Both the position numbers and the translations under genes were made by a program. A DNA stretch of 64,000 nucleotides, taken from the NCBI RefSeq assembly GCF_000003815.2, contig NC_049980.1:12669075-12733074 (forward strand). The letters run 5' to 3'. The stretch comes from Branchiostoma floridae. Lineage: Eukaryota > Chordata > Leptocardii > Amphioxiformes > Branchiostomatidae. Every line of letters begins with the position of its first letter. Positions within the stretch are counted from its first letter, which is position 1. Of the stretch, positions 27,301 through 42,300 are shown piece by piece. The notes below the pieces were generated by a model, which saw only the letters and a list, made by a program, of their open reading frames with translations, ran no database searches and was not told where the DNA came from.

Positions 27301-30300
27301 CATGTAAAATGTTCATGCAACACAAAAATTGTGTGTCACATAATTGGAACAATTGGAGTTTTTGTCCCCAAACTAAGTGGTAAGTCCCAAACTTCTACAA
27401 GTTCTAGGATCAAACATAGCAACACTAAATGCCTTTGCCACATGTGTTATGTCACACGATTTTTTTGGGGTGGATACCAAATTCATAGTTACTGTGAATA
27501 TTGTCATGTTTTGCAGTCTTAGGTAAGGTTTGCGGTCTGTGGTACGTTTTGTTTCGGTAGTTTTCACAGTGTATCTTCAACGGAAAATGTTGACACTGCA
27601 AATGTACAATGTACATACATGTATGTAACAGACAAACTTGAAACACTGCTCAAAGGTCCTTTCTACACCATGAAATGATTTTTGTGCAAAAATACAATTT
27701 ATAATCTTCTAAAAGTCAGAGAATCTCCCAAGTGTTAAAGCAATCCCTACATTTCCCGTCACTAATAATGTTTCACAGGAGAAAATGTGTGAGGAGTCAT
27801 CCTCTTTCGACCTGACATCATATGACCTGGCATCCTGTGTGGAGGAGCTGGACAACCTCCACAAGTCTGTGGCTGAGATCGAAGTGCTGAACGAAAAGTT
27901 TCACACAGAATCCTCAACACGTGAGTTTTTAGAAAAGTGTACAAATCAGTTATTTCATAACTGACAAACATACACAATATACACACTTGACTCAAGAGTT
28001 CAGAAACAGTTTCCAAGTTTTTTTTGTTGAGTGTATTTGACTAAATGAAAATGTAAGGTCACTGCAGAGTTAAAGTTAATGTTTTAGATAAAAATGAAAT
28101 TTTTATTAGACACAATAATCTAAACATGTATCTCTCATTTTCCCACCCCCATATGAGTGATGTAGAACTCCATATAATTTGCATTGGAGAAGTACAGTAG
28201 ACTAGTTGTTAATGATCAAATATGATAATCATGCAAATTTACCTTACTTAACAAGCTGTCATCCTAATGACATTGTAATGTGAGACACATTGCTAAAAAT
28301 TTATATCATCACCAAAATTAAGGTAAAAATGATTATGACTTATTTGTGCATTTTGGTACAGTACAAAGATAGATGGTTTAATCTGTTCTTTTCACAGCAC
28401 CTGACTTCAGTGCTACTGAGCTGATCAAGTTGAAGAGTGAGTCAAATTGTATAGTCATAAGATACATATTAGACATTACTGAGTGAAATAACTGTAACAG
28501 TTGTAGCTAATGTTATGTATGAAAGGAATTGAAATTTTGATATTACTATTAAGCTTAATGTTGCTGTATTCATCCTTTGAAAAATGCAAAATTTAACTGG
28601 ATGGATGTATGGATGAATAGATGAATGGATGAATACATTGTAGATTGATGGATGGATTGATGGACAGACAGATGAGACATGACTGTCAATATTATTTTCC
28701 AACAATTTCAACTAAGATGGCTTAGTATGTTTGTATGACTTCTATTTTTTATTGAATGTTTCTTTCCTGGTAGGTATGCTGCTAGAATTGGAAAAGAAAA
28801 TTGACTCTCTTCCATTACCAGCCAATGGAACAGGGCTAACCAGACCAGGAAGGTAGAGCACCTCATGCTTCTGTCATTTATTTTGTTTATATACATGTAT
28901 GAAGTGACTTCTTGACTTTTTTAAAGGTAGTCAAAATTGGACCAAGAATACATTTGGTTTTAAGCCCTGCAATGTTATGGGTAAAAACCAGTTGTAACAG
29001 TAACTATACTTGGCATATTTGAATTATGTTGGGTATAACAGTCTATATTTACTTTACTTACCTCAAATATGACCATTAAGAGCAAGCTTTCGACTTAGCA
29101 ATTTTTGTGTGCTATGTAAAACTGAAATGTACCTAAAGTCTTAAGCTCATTAATTTGTTGCTCAACATTCACAAAATGGCTACCTTTTGTAGGCCTCTGA
29201 TAGATTGGGATTTTAGGCCAGTCTGCATATGAAGGTCAAGGTATTTTGAGCACTGATCATACAGAGTTGTTGTCATAATTTGTACATATTGTTCTTTATT
29301 TTTATTTAGTTTCATCTATGAGCTGTTTGCTGAACTCCAGATCACCTTTGACACAGCACCCATCTTGCTAGAAGTTCTTGACAAAGTAGTTGCCTATGCC
29401 ACCACCAACACCGGCACCAGTGTAGTGTTTGGAAACAAAGCTGCTGGAGTTTCCAAGTTGGGCGATGTGCTCAAGGTATGTTTAACAAGAGATGCAATGT
29501 TTAACTGCTAGTTGTACACATTTTGTTCAGCTATTGTTGACTTTCAATTTAAGTCAAGAATCACTTGAAGCACTAATGAAAGATATGAAATATGATGGTC
29601 TAATCAGAAATATTACAACATTGTGTTAATGTATTTTGTTTTGACAGATTGCTTTCAGTCATGATTCCTCAGCCTCTCAAAAGGGGAGCAATCTAGCCAA
29701 CCTGATGGCCAAGTATTACAAGGTAAGCAAACAAAACAGCAGATTTGTCATGAAGTGGAATCATTATATTCTGAATTCTAACATTATTCAACCTAATCAT
29801 TCCATAGAAGACTGAAGAGTCACACAGTGATAATAATTGATATAATGCTTAACATGAATGTACATTTGTAACATACTCGAGCTACTGCCTTTTTGTTGTC
29901 AAGTAGCGACAATTTGCAGAGAAGCGCAAAGTTTGCAAAAAAATAATGTTTGCAAATCTGCAATCTGCAACAGGTTTACGTAAAGACAGAGGAAGGTTTC
30001 CAGAAAAAGTCCAAGGCTAATGCTGACCCCTGGGCAACAACATCCTCCTCCAAGCCCAAGAAGCAGGGCCGCACACTGAGCTACTGGTGCTTCAGCCCAG
30101 GCCATGCCATGCAGGACCTGGCCAACCATGGTGTTCGCTCAATCATCCTCACCAGTGGAACCCTGTCTCCTCTAGAATCCTTCACAGCAGAGATGCACAT
30201 GTGAGTACCTAATGTGCTCTGACTTGTAAGCCATTGATGTACATTGTGACATTTATGGTACTGTCAATTGTGAAATTTTTGTGGTGGTTTTATGTTTGTG

Positions 30301-33300
30301 GTTTTGCCATAACCTCTTCATTGCAAACTTAGAACCACTGCAAAGACTTCTGCTTGTCCAATCCTTAAGCATTGCAAACTGAAATCCTTACAAACTTACA
30401 AGTGATTTAAAGTGTCCAAGGAATGTGTGTGAACTGTGCTTGTGTATCTATGCTACTGTATTTTGGGTTACAACACAAATACAAATTCGAGTCTGCAGTA
30501 ATTGAGGCATAACTGTAGAATATACATTTACATATTGATCTGGTGGCTTAGGTTGGTGGCGCTCAACGTGAGATGAAATGGAAAGATTGCTGAGCTACAT
30601 CACTTTAGCCACTCAAAACTTCACCTTCAATTTTCAATTTGGCTGGACCATTGTCCACAACAGTACTTTGAATCTTGACACATAACACTCTTCAAAATCT
30701 AGGGGTTTTGTTCCTCTACACAGCAGTAAACTCTGTGTACTGTAAATCTTGAAATACTTTCAGTGGTTTTACAGTTTTTGTAGTGACCACGTACCATAAG
30801 GTCATGACGCTGCATATACATGTCATGTATTTCTACTGTGTAGTACAATATTGCTTCAACCATGAATGTCAAGCGAAAATCCCCTTTTCTCTTCTTCAAT
30901 CAATGTGCAAAATTGAGTCCCGCTAAAATGGCTACTTTTGACTGTCCGATTGTCAAATACCACAATCCACAATCAAAGCGTCCCACCCCCCAAAACATTT
31001 ACAGATAACCTACATGAAATAAGCTCCATTGCAAATGTTCCAAAACCTTTATTTCTATCTGGTACAATTATGTACAGTATGTAGATTGACAGGTACATCC
31101 CTTATACTCTTCTCAACAATCATATTGTTTCCATCCCAACTACATGTAATTCCATCCACATGTAGTATTGCCTGTCAGTGTGACAAAGTAGCCATCTTGA
31201 TTGCAGAGGCCAGAGGTCATTCCTGCTTAGTTACTGGATAATGACTGAGTACCTAATCTACTTGGACCATAAAATTGCTTCAACCAGCCAGCAGGTGTCC
31301 TAATTGAGTTTGCCGAAGTTTCAGTCTTACCTCCTCGTATATTCCACGCTCTAGTTACCTTTAAATTATGCAATAGCGAAGACAATTGCTTCCCAAACTT
31401 ATTACCCTTGTTGGAATATTATGCGTTTGTTGAATTTATCTGTGAGTGTGAACATAATACATGATAACGCTACAATTTCTTAATGGATTTTCTTTATATT
31501 TGCTATATGTTTATGTCTTGGTTGATGGTTTGACTGATTCAAATACAAGACTGGTTGATATGATTTGCACATTTTGAGCTAACATTACCACAGTCTCTGT
31601 ACTTATCACCCAACCACAATGGAGAAAGAAACAGCATGTGGAAATGATTTACAATAAGACCTTAATGCAAGCCGTGGAGTCCCTGCAGGGTGATCATAAA
31701 TGTCATGTGCACCAATGTTTATATTGCAATACTAAATCAAAGCTGCTGTGACCTACAGACTTATCATTATGGAACCGTACCAAGTGTGGTTGTCGTCATA
31801 CTTGTCTTGGATGTGTTCCAACTAACATGCAGGAAGTCTTCAGCACATCAGTTATACTCATGGACTGGTTTACCAATCGCAAGACGGATGATAAAGGATG
31901 AAGTGCAAGTTCATGTGCACTAGGGATCAAACTTCAATTTTGGGATTAGATGCACAAAAGTCTAGGTGCACAGAAAATATTTAGGTGCAGAATATAGAAT
32001 AAAGTAGAATGTCAGCAAAACCCTGCAGATGCAAGTCACTCCTCTGGATCTTGAATCTGAAACTCTAGTGCTACATTCAAATTCTAAAAAAATATCATTC
32101 CTTTTCTTAAATGTCAAGAATATGCAGCATGGTGCACAATTAGATATCGCTACTGTCCAAATATTGGATGCACAGATTCAAGTTTTGGTGCACAAAAATG
32201 CACATGCCCCCAGCATTTTAAGCCTTGATGTACTAACAGATAGCATATTAAAGAATATGCCACTTACAGCAGTTTGCAGAACTCCTAATAAATGTAATAT
32301 AATATTATATCTCTCAGTAAACTGGTGTCAAACACATAAAATTAAACTGGCAGAAGCTGAATGCTAAAAAGAGCAAAATCATATCACAGTTATTGATACA
32401 CATACATATAACTATCATACCTGCGGATATGAAGAATGGATTGCATGCTACAAGATTCCAACATGATGTAACATTATTGTACCTGTTGTAGAAAATTATA
32501 TGTGCCTGCCTTTGTATTTGTCAGTGAAATATTGTGCTTCTCTTTGTATGCCACTATGTTAGTCATTTTTGGCATCATTAGCATGCCACTCACACAGTGG
32601 AAGCCTCTCCCTACTCAAATATCATTAGTGCGCCATTCACGGACCATGGATTCAGTAATTACTGTGTCATGCCCTCAGACAGTGAGCAGGCAATCAGTGC
32701 TAAATCTTAATTTTCCAGCCGAATGGAAGAACACCAACCACAGAATTTGAGCTGTAACAGGTTGGTAGCCTGCATAAACTGAAGTAAACCACCAATTTCT
32801 CTATATTTTGGCACAGGCTGGGCAATATATTCATCTTTCATGAATATTGACCATGAACATGACAAGAATGAAACAGTGAACAGAGAGGCACAGCTAATAT
32901 TCCTAGCGTGGGTGCCACCTTACATAGTTTACAGGGCCTTCCACACTAACTCCCTCACAAAATGAGTTTGGGAGCTGTTACAGTAGTAAAACTGCCAGTA
33001 AATAGGATGGCACCCAGGCTAAGTATTCCAACAGTCCAAATGGGAGCAGTGATGCCACAAATGTGACATCATGCACATCATGCAAAGGGAAGAAGCCAAA
33101 ATGTCTTTCCTTTGGTACTGAACTTTATGATACTAAAAATGATTTTGTTATTATACCATTCATCTCCACATTGCACAATCTCCATGCCCCTAGAATGATA
33201 TATCAATGTTTTATGGAAGTGCATAGCTTGCAAAGAAAGGTCAGGTTGGAAGAATTTACATCTGTGTAAATTTGGCACAGTGCTATGGTCTCCAAGGCTC

Positions 33301-36300
33301 ATATTAATGGCTTTGTCGCTAACTTTGCTGAATACCATTCAGTCATTTTATATGTCAACCCTTTACTGTACACTCATGCCACCAACTGCAGTAGATGAGG
33401 CTGAAAAACATTTCAATAGTAATGTCCCTGTCACACACTTAGGACCTTCCCATGACTTTTTCTCTGTATCATTCCCCAAGCAAAGTCTGCACTGGGATTG
33501 GAACAACCTGCAATCGATCCTAATTCTAGCTCCTGTTCCCTCCTCCCAGTCTGATCCCATCCAAGCAGAATATGATTTTCCTGATGTAAATTTCCAAAAT
33601 ATATTGTTGCTGGTTTACATTATTTTAATAACTCTTTGGCAACCATCCCCAGACCATGACGACCTCCTAGCCATGATTTGGAGATGATTAAAAAGCAGTG
33701 CTCAGCTATATCTGAAAGGTGCCTAACTGCTCTGTCCATGGTGCTGAACCTGTCCTTGGTGCTGAATGTTATATAATTATTTTCCAGCAGTTTCCTTGTT
33801 TGTTTGTTTGCTAAAGAATAGTGATATGACTTGTCTTTCCTTCCTGAACTTAGATTACTCTGTTAGATACTGTTCATTTTATACTGCCAGGACAATGCAT
33901 AACACTGACATGCATGTAAGGTCAATAGGTTGACAATTGCAGTTCCAAACCAAAAGTTTGCCCTCAAGCTTTTGAAACCAACATGAATCTTTTTTGTAAA
34001 ACTTCTGCATACAAGTCAGGCTATATTCTATTAACTCAAGAAAACTTCCTCATGAGAATCCCAAAAGTCCAGCTGTTTCACTAAATTGAAACACAAAGTA
34101 TAGTAATGAATAAAAATTTACTAGACTCCCTGTGCATTCCTAAATTACTCAATGTAAAAGCCTCATTTATTAGTAAACTTAGTTATTCATTTCCTTTTGA
34201 CCTAACAGGGCTCGAAATTCATTTTTGGGATTAGTTGCACTGGTGCACCCAGCTTAAAAAATTGGGTGCACCAAAAACATTTTGGGTGCACCACTTAAAT
34301 TTAAGTAATAACCTAATAATAAAACTTAGTTACAAGCTATCAAATTCTTAAACAACAGACATTTTTATTATCTTTCTAACACTTATATGTCAAGAATATG
34401 ATGTACATGTATACTAAGTATACTTTGGTATCTTTACATACATAAACCTAAGAAAATATCTGGGTGCACCCTGTGCACCCAGAGAAAATAATTGGGTGCA
34501 CAGCTCCAATTTTGGGTGCACCTGGGTGCACATGCACCCAGTATTTCGAGCCCTGCCTAACAATATACTGTAATTCCTGATTTTTTCAATGTACTGTTAT
34601 GTTCACGGTTTTCACAGAGACGACTGTAACATGAACTTATCATTACTGATAACAAATAATTCACAGACCTTTTGTATGTGCACTTGCTGCGATAGTGAAC
34701 ATTTAGTTCCGAGAACAAGTTAAATTTTCTCAGACCGTGAAAGTTTGGTACCGTGAAGACAAAGTGAATTACAGTACACATATACCCTGTGACACATCCC
34801 CAAACCACACTAGGCTCGTAAAGGGGCCCACAACTGCAGTTTATCAAAACAGCTACTTGATCTGGTGTACACGGAACACTGCAGCCACTTCTTTTTGCAT
34901 GCATTTTAAGTGTGAGTGTTGCTTATCATTCAGCACAGGTTAGTCTCTACTGTATGTGTGGAGACCATAATGATATCTAATTATACCTTTTTTATCTCTG
35001 TGTAACCTCAGTGACTTCCCGGTACATCTGGAAAATCCTCATGTTATCGAGCGTCACCAGGTGTGGCTCGGCATGGTTACCAAAGGTCCAGATGGTGTCA
35101 GGCTCAACTCTTCCTATGAAAACAGGTGCGTAGTCCCGACAGGTACCATACATCNNNNNNNNNNNNNNNNNNNNNNNNNNNNNNNNNNNNNNNNNNNNNN
35201 NNNNNNNNNNNNNNNNNNNNNNNNNNNNNNNNNNNNNNNNNNNNNNNNNNNNNNCATTGCCATTGATCCTAGAGGCTCTCATGGAGAATATTCTGAAGGA
35301 AATAATGCCTGGAATATCATATGAAATACCATGCTGCAATCCTCTTAGTGGAACCTACAAGAATTATTGTTAAATGGACTTTGGTTGACTACAAAACATG
35401 TCTTCTTGTACAAACTCTCTCATTTGTATTCTCCAGATTCTGAAGCTTGTTCAAGTTTGCAAGTGGAGATGCATTGTGCATGTAGGCAATGTCTCCCTGG
35501 GGGGTTCTTAATGGGTTGTGGAAGTGGGAGGGGTGGAGTGTTGGGTTCAAGAAAAGTATGGGAGGAAGGTACACCACAAGATTATGAGAACAGATGATAG
35601 CATGTGCCTGCCCTTGCTTACTGTAAATATCAAAATGTTTGTGGAATTTTTTATTCTTGTACTAACAGCACAAAACGATGAACGTTCAAATTTTTTTGTA
35701 CAGACTTGTTTTGATCTACTTAAAATCTACGAAAAACCTCCTTTTTGCTCATAGTGAAATGCAAAATTAATTCTCAGAAAAATAAATGCACTTACAGTAG
35801 AATGATAAGAATGGAGCTTTGCAAATCTGTGCCAAATTTGCTGTAACATGTTTACATGTGTCATTTTTTCTTAAGTTACACTATCCTTTTGTGGTATTTC
35901 CTCATCCACAATTACTAGTCCAACTACTTACTCTTCATGTATTTAACTGCAAATAACTGCATATCAAGAGTGTCCTGACAGAGAATTTGACATTTAATTG
36001 GTAGTTAAAACTTCAGCCTGCTAAGGTTGGCATCAAGCTGGGGGTAGGCAGCATGGAAGTTTATCCACACCCTGTCTGTATAAGCTCAACCCTATACAAA
36101 CAGAGAAATGAAATGCACCAGCCCTCCATGCCCTAGAAAGGTTTTACCTCCCAGCCAATAAATCTACACCTGAAATCTCTGCTATAATCTTTTTATTTCC
36201 CCCACTACAGGAATTCTACTGATTACATCAACTCCTTGGGCAATGCAATAGGTAAGCTTTGAATGTATTTCCACACACTGTTCTTTAGGGGCAATTTCAC

Positions 36301-39300
36301 AAGTTCTCATACAATATTTCAAAGTAAGTTATTTCACAGTTGCTGACCACTAATCCCATGCTACTTTGCATGTGGAAAAATGGATGTTGGGATCATTACC
36401 ACAAGAGGCTTTTTCTGGCGGGCAACCAAACATTTGAACTGATAATAGATAAAGAACACTTTTCACAGTTTTTGTATATTGTTGGGTTTAGGTCATACTT
36501 GTACACCTTGCATCACATTCTGATTGTTAAAATGGGCCCCACAAATCCAATTTTGGTCACTGTATGGTCGATCAGTGATTGCCATCTAGTGGAAAGAGGC
36601 CCCAAGCAGCACCATACTGAAAGTGTCAGTCATACAACAACCTGTGATGTCTGAGAGAACCTACAGGAGTATTGGTGGCTAGACCAACAAACCAACAATT
36701 TACAATTGAAAATCCTGAATTCCCCATTCTTGATGTACATGTACATGCATGTATGCTGATCCACAAAAAAAGAACACTGCTCGATTTCCGAAGAAACTTA
36801 TTTTGTAGGACAAGCATGTGCAAACTATTCAAACCGGTCCGTAAGATACCATCTTGAATGTCAGCCATGAACAAGTTTTAGGCTCATGCATGGCTTTAAC
36901 TGTCACTGTTTACTTGTGATGCTAAAAGTGTGGGTCACGGGGTGCCAATCTGTGACTGCCTGGAAGCAATATATGTTGACACCATGATTTGCTTGGTCAG
37001 GCGTGTGGAAGGGTGTCAGAAAAGGGCATGAAATTTCAAAGCATCTGAACTGTGTGAGAGCTCATACATGTACCAAGGTTTTGAAAGCATTTTAAACTGG
37101 AATGCTGATCGAGGCTTTGCCAAAATTCTTGTATTGATAGCATCATGGTAACCATTTCAAAGATATAATGATGAAGGATATAGACATCTTGGTATAATAT
37201 ACAGGGTACATGTTACACAAGACGTCCCAATGAATGTAGTTGAAAACAGCTAAAAAATCTTGTTTGCCATGTAAATCCATGTCTGGAGCAAAAAAAAGAT
37301 ACAGCAATGTTATTCGTCTTTTTATGTTGCAAATTCGCAAATGAAATCAGAAGCAATGACTAACACATTGATGGCCATGCTAAATATAATGTATTTGGTT
37401 ATTTTGGTATGAATCAATCCCTCTGTATATTTAATGTTCTTCCTCAAATTGAGATGCTCAGTGTTTTCAGCATCAGCCATGTTCTATTTTTCATCTAGAC
37501 AAGCCTTTGACAAGAGACACTATTTTGTAGAACTAAAAGAAAAACAAGTCGTAATCTTTTGTAAGTTCAATGCTATAATGTTTCTGGAACTGTTAGATCG
37601 TCATAGGTCCGTTAGTGTTATGTATATGTAGTGTACTATAGACCGTTAGTGTTATGTAAATTGTTACAGGTCGAAGAAATAACCATGAGCAGTGAATGGA
37701 TTGTCCGAGTCAGAGATGCATAACAAGCACTAGTTTAAGCCTCAGGCTCTCCATACAAAGTTGAACCCTCTCCATCCATGCTGGAACAAGTATAAATTTG
37801 AGCATGGATCAGCCCCAAGTGGGAAAAGATCAAAGTCTTGTCCCCTGTGCCTGTGAATAGTAGTCCCTTGTTTTATGACAGCTATGCTTTTGCTGGCAGG
37901 CAATACATATAGATTTTGAACATCTTTTTGAAGTTGACATCTTTGCCAGATACTTTTTTAAGGAGAAACTGCAACAAATTTATGTTGAGGTAAAATTTCT
38001 CCTGTAACTGGAATCCCTTTTTGCCCCTTTAATATTTCATCTCATATGATATGCCTTTGGTCACTGAGAAGTTGAGTTAAACACATTTTGATCCTTAAAT
38101 GGATCATAAACTTTACCCAGGACCTACATGACATGTGTTTTGCACTTTCTGCCGACATGTATAATTCATTTCACCACCACCCCCGTGTCGTTGAACTCTT
38201 ATCACCGAAACTGCCTGTATTTCCCTCACTTCCCTTCCATCAATAAAACATAGGACTTATTAAGTTACATGAACTACATGCATGTACAGCTCGCAAAGAG
38301 GTTGATAGATCCAGAAATTTCAGGATGTAACTGGCACGGGTAGCATGTTTATCTGTAAGAGGCAAGGCCACATCTATAAATTTTGTTAGAATGAGGAGTT
38401 GTTTTCAACACGGGGAACATCACAGGACTTAGAGAGCTAAGAGAAATGAAAAACAGGATTTATCACTATGCTACATGCAATGTATCATTAATGCACAAAA
38501 ATGTTAAAGTCATTGGCAGATTTATTAACACAGCTTGCTATAACAAATTGTTTAATACCTATGAGGTCCTCATTATATGTCGCTTCACAGTTGGAGTTGT
38601 GACATTTTTACTTCCTTATTCATGATTGTTGTATTTCATATCATTATTCTTTAATCAGGATGATAATGATTAATGATCAGTTTTGTATTCAGCTCTACCA
38701 ATTGCATTTAGTGTATGGTAAAATATTATTGTATTTTTATGTTGAAATTCAGAAATACTGCTGTGCACATTACACTATACATGGGTTTTGTGTCAAGTCA
38801 CATTTAATCACAAATATTGTAGAAGCACAGTTAAGGAACATCCATCGGAAAGAGAACTCATTAAAGATAGAAAATAATCCTTCATCGTTTTCATGGGAGC
38901 CATTCTTCACACTCGTACAGCAAGTAGAGTCAAGATAATGAGAGGATGTGCATTGACTGCAACTATATCTTTGGGGCCACTTAGGGTTGTATGCTATTGG
39001 GTACATAGATGTAGGTCCTTTAGAAATATTTTTTGTACCCTATATTCTACATTTGTGTATGGCTTGCATGCCATGTGTTCCCATAAATACACAATTGTTT
39101 GTTTCTCTACAGTGAACTTTGCCAGGATTGTACCCAACGGTTTGCTGGTATTTTTCCCATCTTACCCTGTGATGAACAAATGTCTGGAGGTCTGGCAGGT
39201 GTGTGGTCAATATGGTTCTGGGCAAGAATTCATCAGTTATTGGGAACTGAATCTTTGTACAATAAATAATGTCATTTTGTCGATCATTTATGGTTTGAAA

Positions 39301-42300
39301 AAGGGCTGGTACATTTTTTTTCTCCTGCAGCCATTTATGTAACTTCTGGTGGCAAGATTTATCACTTATGAAGCATCATTTGACAAGGACCTGAAAAATA
39401 ATAATTTCAGAAGAATGAGGATATCCTGTACATTATATGGCTGCCTCATACAATGTACTCTGTCTTTTATGATTGCTTAATGTTGCTGATAAGTAAAATA
39501 AACTGAAATAGATTACAAAAATTAACTGAAATAGAATGCAAAAAATGGCCATGTCCTATGTAAATTGTATGTTCATGATAGAGACAAGTACACAGTTACC
39601 TATTATAACAAACAAGGAAGGAAGGAATATAACAACACCTCTATTTCTTACAAAGAACTGTGGGTCAGGTGAATCAACAGAATTATGTTAAAATGACAGT
39701 AAACCTGTTTGCATTTAGAAAATCAAAGCCAGCCATAACAAATATTGTGTTGTCTTACAAAGAGTCCACCATCTATTTCTCTGCAGGATTCAGGGGTATC
39801 TAATAGAATCAGCCAGTACAAGACAATGGTGGTGGAGCCCAGGGGGAAGACACAGTTTGTAGAGGTATGTTGATAATGCATGTGTTGATATAATCTGAAC
39901 TCAGAAGTAAATTTCTAACATAAGAATTGAACATAACCAAATTTTTGACTGACTAAACTCCAGCTTTGTCAAGAAATGAGCAGTCTACCGATTCTGTGAT
40001 GTCATGTTATGCAGATGTCACGTTATACAGATAACTTATCTTGCAAAAAGTTTGGTTTTCTGTCCAATATTATTACAAAGTCTAATTAATCAAAATAAGT
40101 GACAGTTGAAAATATCCTAGAAACCTTGACAAAAATCTTTTTTTGTGTGTTGGAAATTATAGAGCATAGGAAAATTATGTCTTCAGAATGATTTTTACCA
40201 CATGAACTTTCCACCCTCCCACACAGGGTTGACTCTCGTGGCAATGCCTCATGATATAAACTGGGCCTGACAAATCAGACAAGCTCATTAAAATTTATAA
40301 GCCATGTGCCCCTAATACTGCTCTCTGAGGCTGGAAAGGCTGGGCTGAAATGGTAAGGCATTGCCACAAGAGTCAATCCTGTGTGGGACTCTAGGGTGGA
40401 ACTTTTAATCTTAACTATCTACATCATCATGTAATGCTACTGTAGATGGTACAGAATAGATTATCTATATAAGATAAGCAAGCATGCAAGTAAGTTGTTT
40501 TATGGTTGGTTGGTAGCTTACTATCAAGTTTCAGCCAAAGTAAGTCATCCTTTGTCCTCCATATCAGTGATTATGGAAGAAAGAACAATAATTATTGTGG
40601 ACTCTGAACTACACATTGTGCAATGCACTATCAATGTGTAATGCAAAACATACTGTGTGGAATGCTCACATGGTAAGCCTGAGGTTTCTAATCTGTTCCC
40701 ACCAAACACATTGTATCTTCCCAGGCAATGGAGCAGTTCTATGAGAAGATCAATGATCCCACCTTAAATGGAGCAGCTTTCTTTGCTGTGTGTAGGGGCA
40801 AGGTAAGTACATTACAACTGAACACAACAGTACTGTGGAACTTTCTGTGATATTGTCAAATTCACTTCTACTGAGTTCTAGGTAGAAGACTGCCTTTAGT
40901 GCTTGATACTTAATTGTAGAAAATTTTTCTGAGGCATTCTGTTGTAGCCTAAAGTAACTACATTTCAGTTTCAACATACAAGCATTTGTTGATATATCTT
41001 TGTGGCATATAAGATAAACATTGCATGAGTCACATAGTTACTCGAAAAAAATGGTTAGCAACTTTCAAACTTTGTTCTTTGGCTTATTGATCGGGAAAAT
41101 ATGTATCAGATTTTTATTTGATTTACCAGTGGAGGCCACTACAACTGTAATGGAAACCTTGATCTTTGAAATCAACCTATCCATTTATCCAGCCTTTGAT
41201 GTTTCAGTGCTGTAATTTACTACGTTAAGGTTGCAGATAAGTAAGCTAGTTTTCCATTGCCAGATTACACAGCCCATCTACAATACAATCTCATCCTTGC
41301 CTCCTCTTATATATGTTTTCTCACATGTCCATGTAACCACATGCCTCTTCTTCTGATTGATCGTCCTTTTTAGTTCCAGACTGATATTCCCTGAATTTGG
41401 CATTTTATGGATTTTTAGATCAATGAAATGCTGAAACTGTGCCAGACAGCCCTCCCTCCTAGATGGCGAGCTCCCAGGAGTAATTGTGGTCATTTTTGTT
41501 ATAGGTGAGTGAGGGGCTGGACTTTGCAGACATCAATGGCCGTGCAGTGGTCATCACAGGACTGCCCTTCCCGCCCAGGATGGACCCCAAGGTCATGCTC
41601 AAGATGAGCTTCCTGGACGAAGGGAAGACCGCCTCCAAGGTCAGACATGATAGCCATGGGCAAAGGTTGACACTGCATCTGACTGATATCAATTCTAGGT
41701 CATAACACATTTGAACTTGCAAGTTTTTTTGTAGGTACTGTATACTACTGATATTCATGCCAAGCATTCTCCTCTTTCATCCCTTTTTTAATCATTTAAT
41801 GAGTGATTTTAAATGTAGAGTAGACTGCTGGCACATGAACGCTGTAATACATGCACATGAGTACCTATATTCTCAGTGTGGAAAGGTCTGCTTTTTGCTG
41901 ATTTATTTAATCCATGCAGGGCTTGACAGGTCGTCAGTGGTACAGACAGCAGGCCTCCAGGGCTGTGAATCAGGCCATCGGCAGAGTCATCAGACACAGG
42001 CAGGACTATGGTGCCATCCTCCTGTGTGACCATCGGTAAGGCCTCACCATGTTTGGCTCATAATGCTTGATTGTCTGTTTTACATATCCGATAAACCGCA
42101 TCATGGCATGACGCATGTTTTCACTGAAGATTACAAACTACATGTAAAAAGCTCTGCAGCCATCAGAATGGAATCCTGTCGCAATTAGAAAGTTACTTCT
42201 ATATACTTTGATGATAACAGGTGCCAGAATTTCAGAGTTATGATTATGATTGTTTACTGTGTTGGATTTGGTTCCTTCCATCATCTAAGGTTTGGCTGGT

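Larger units (their letters stand above)
30201..35011. other. RTEL1 intron 14 (4.8 kb)
   Basis: The longest RTEL1 intron and a dense landing site for elements: a decayed TACTGTAA-family copy near 30255-30345, two hAT-like copies, an inverted repeat at 32899-33029, two minisatellite-like units near 33733-33769 and a TACTGTAA MITE. A 135-codon open frame at 33280-33687 has no recognisable features. Confidence 0.6.

Noticed and set aside
33280-33687. 135-codon open frame in RTEL1 intron 14
   Set aside because: No family resemblance, unremarkable composition, no supporting splice sites or promoter.
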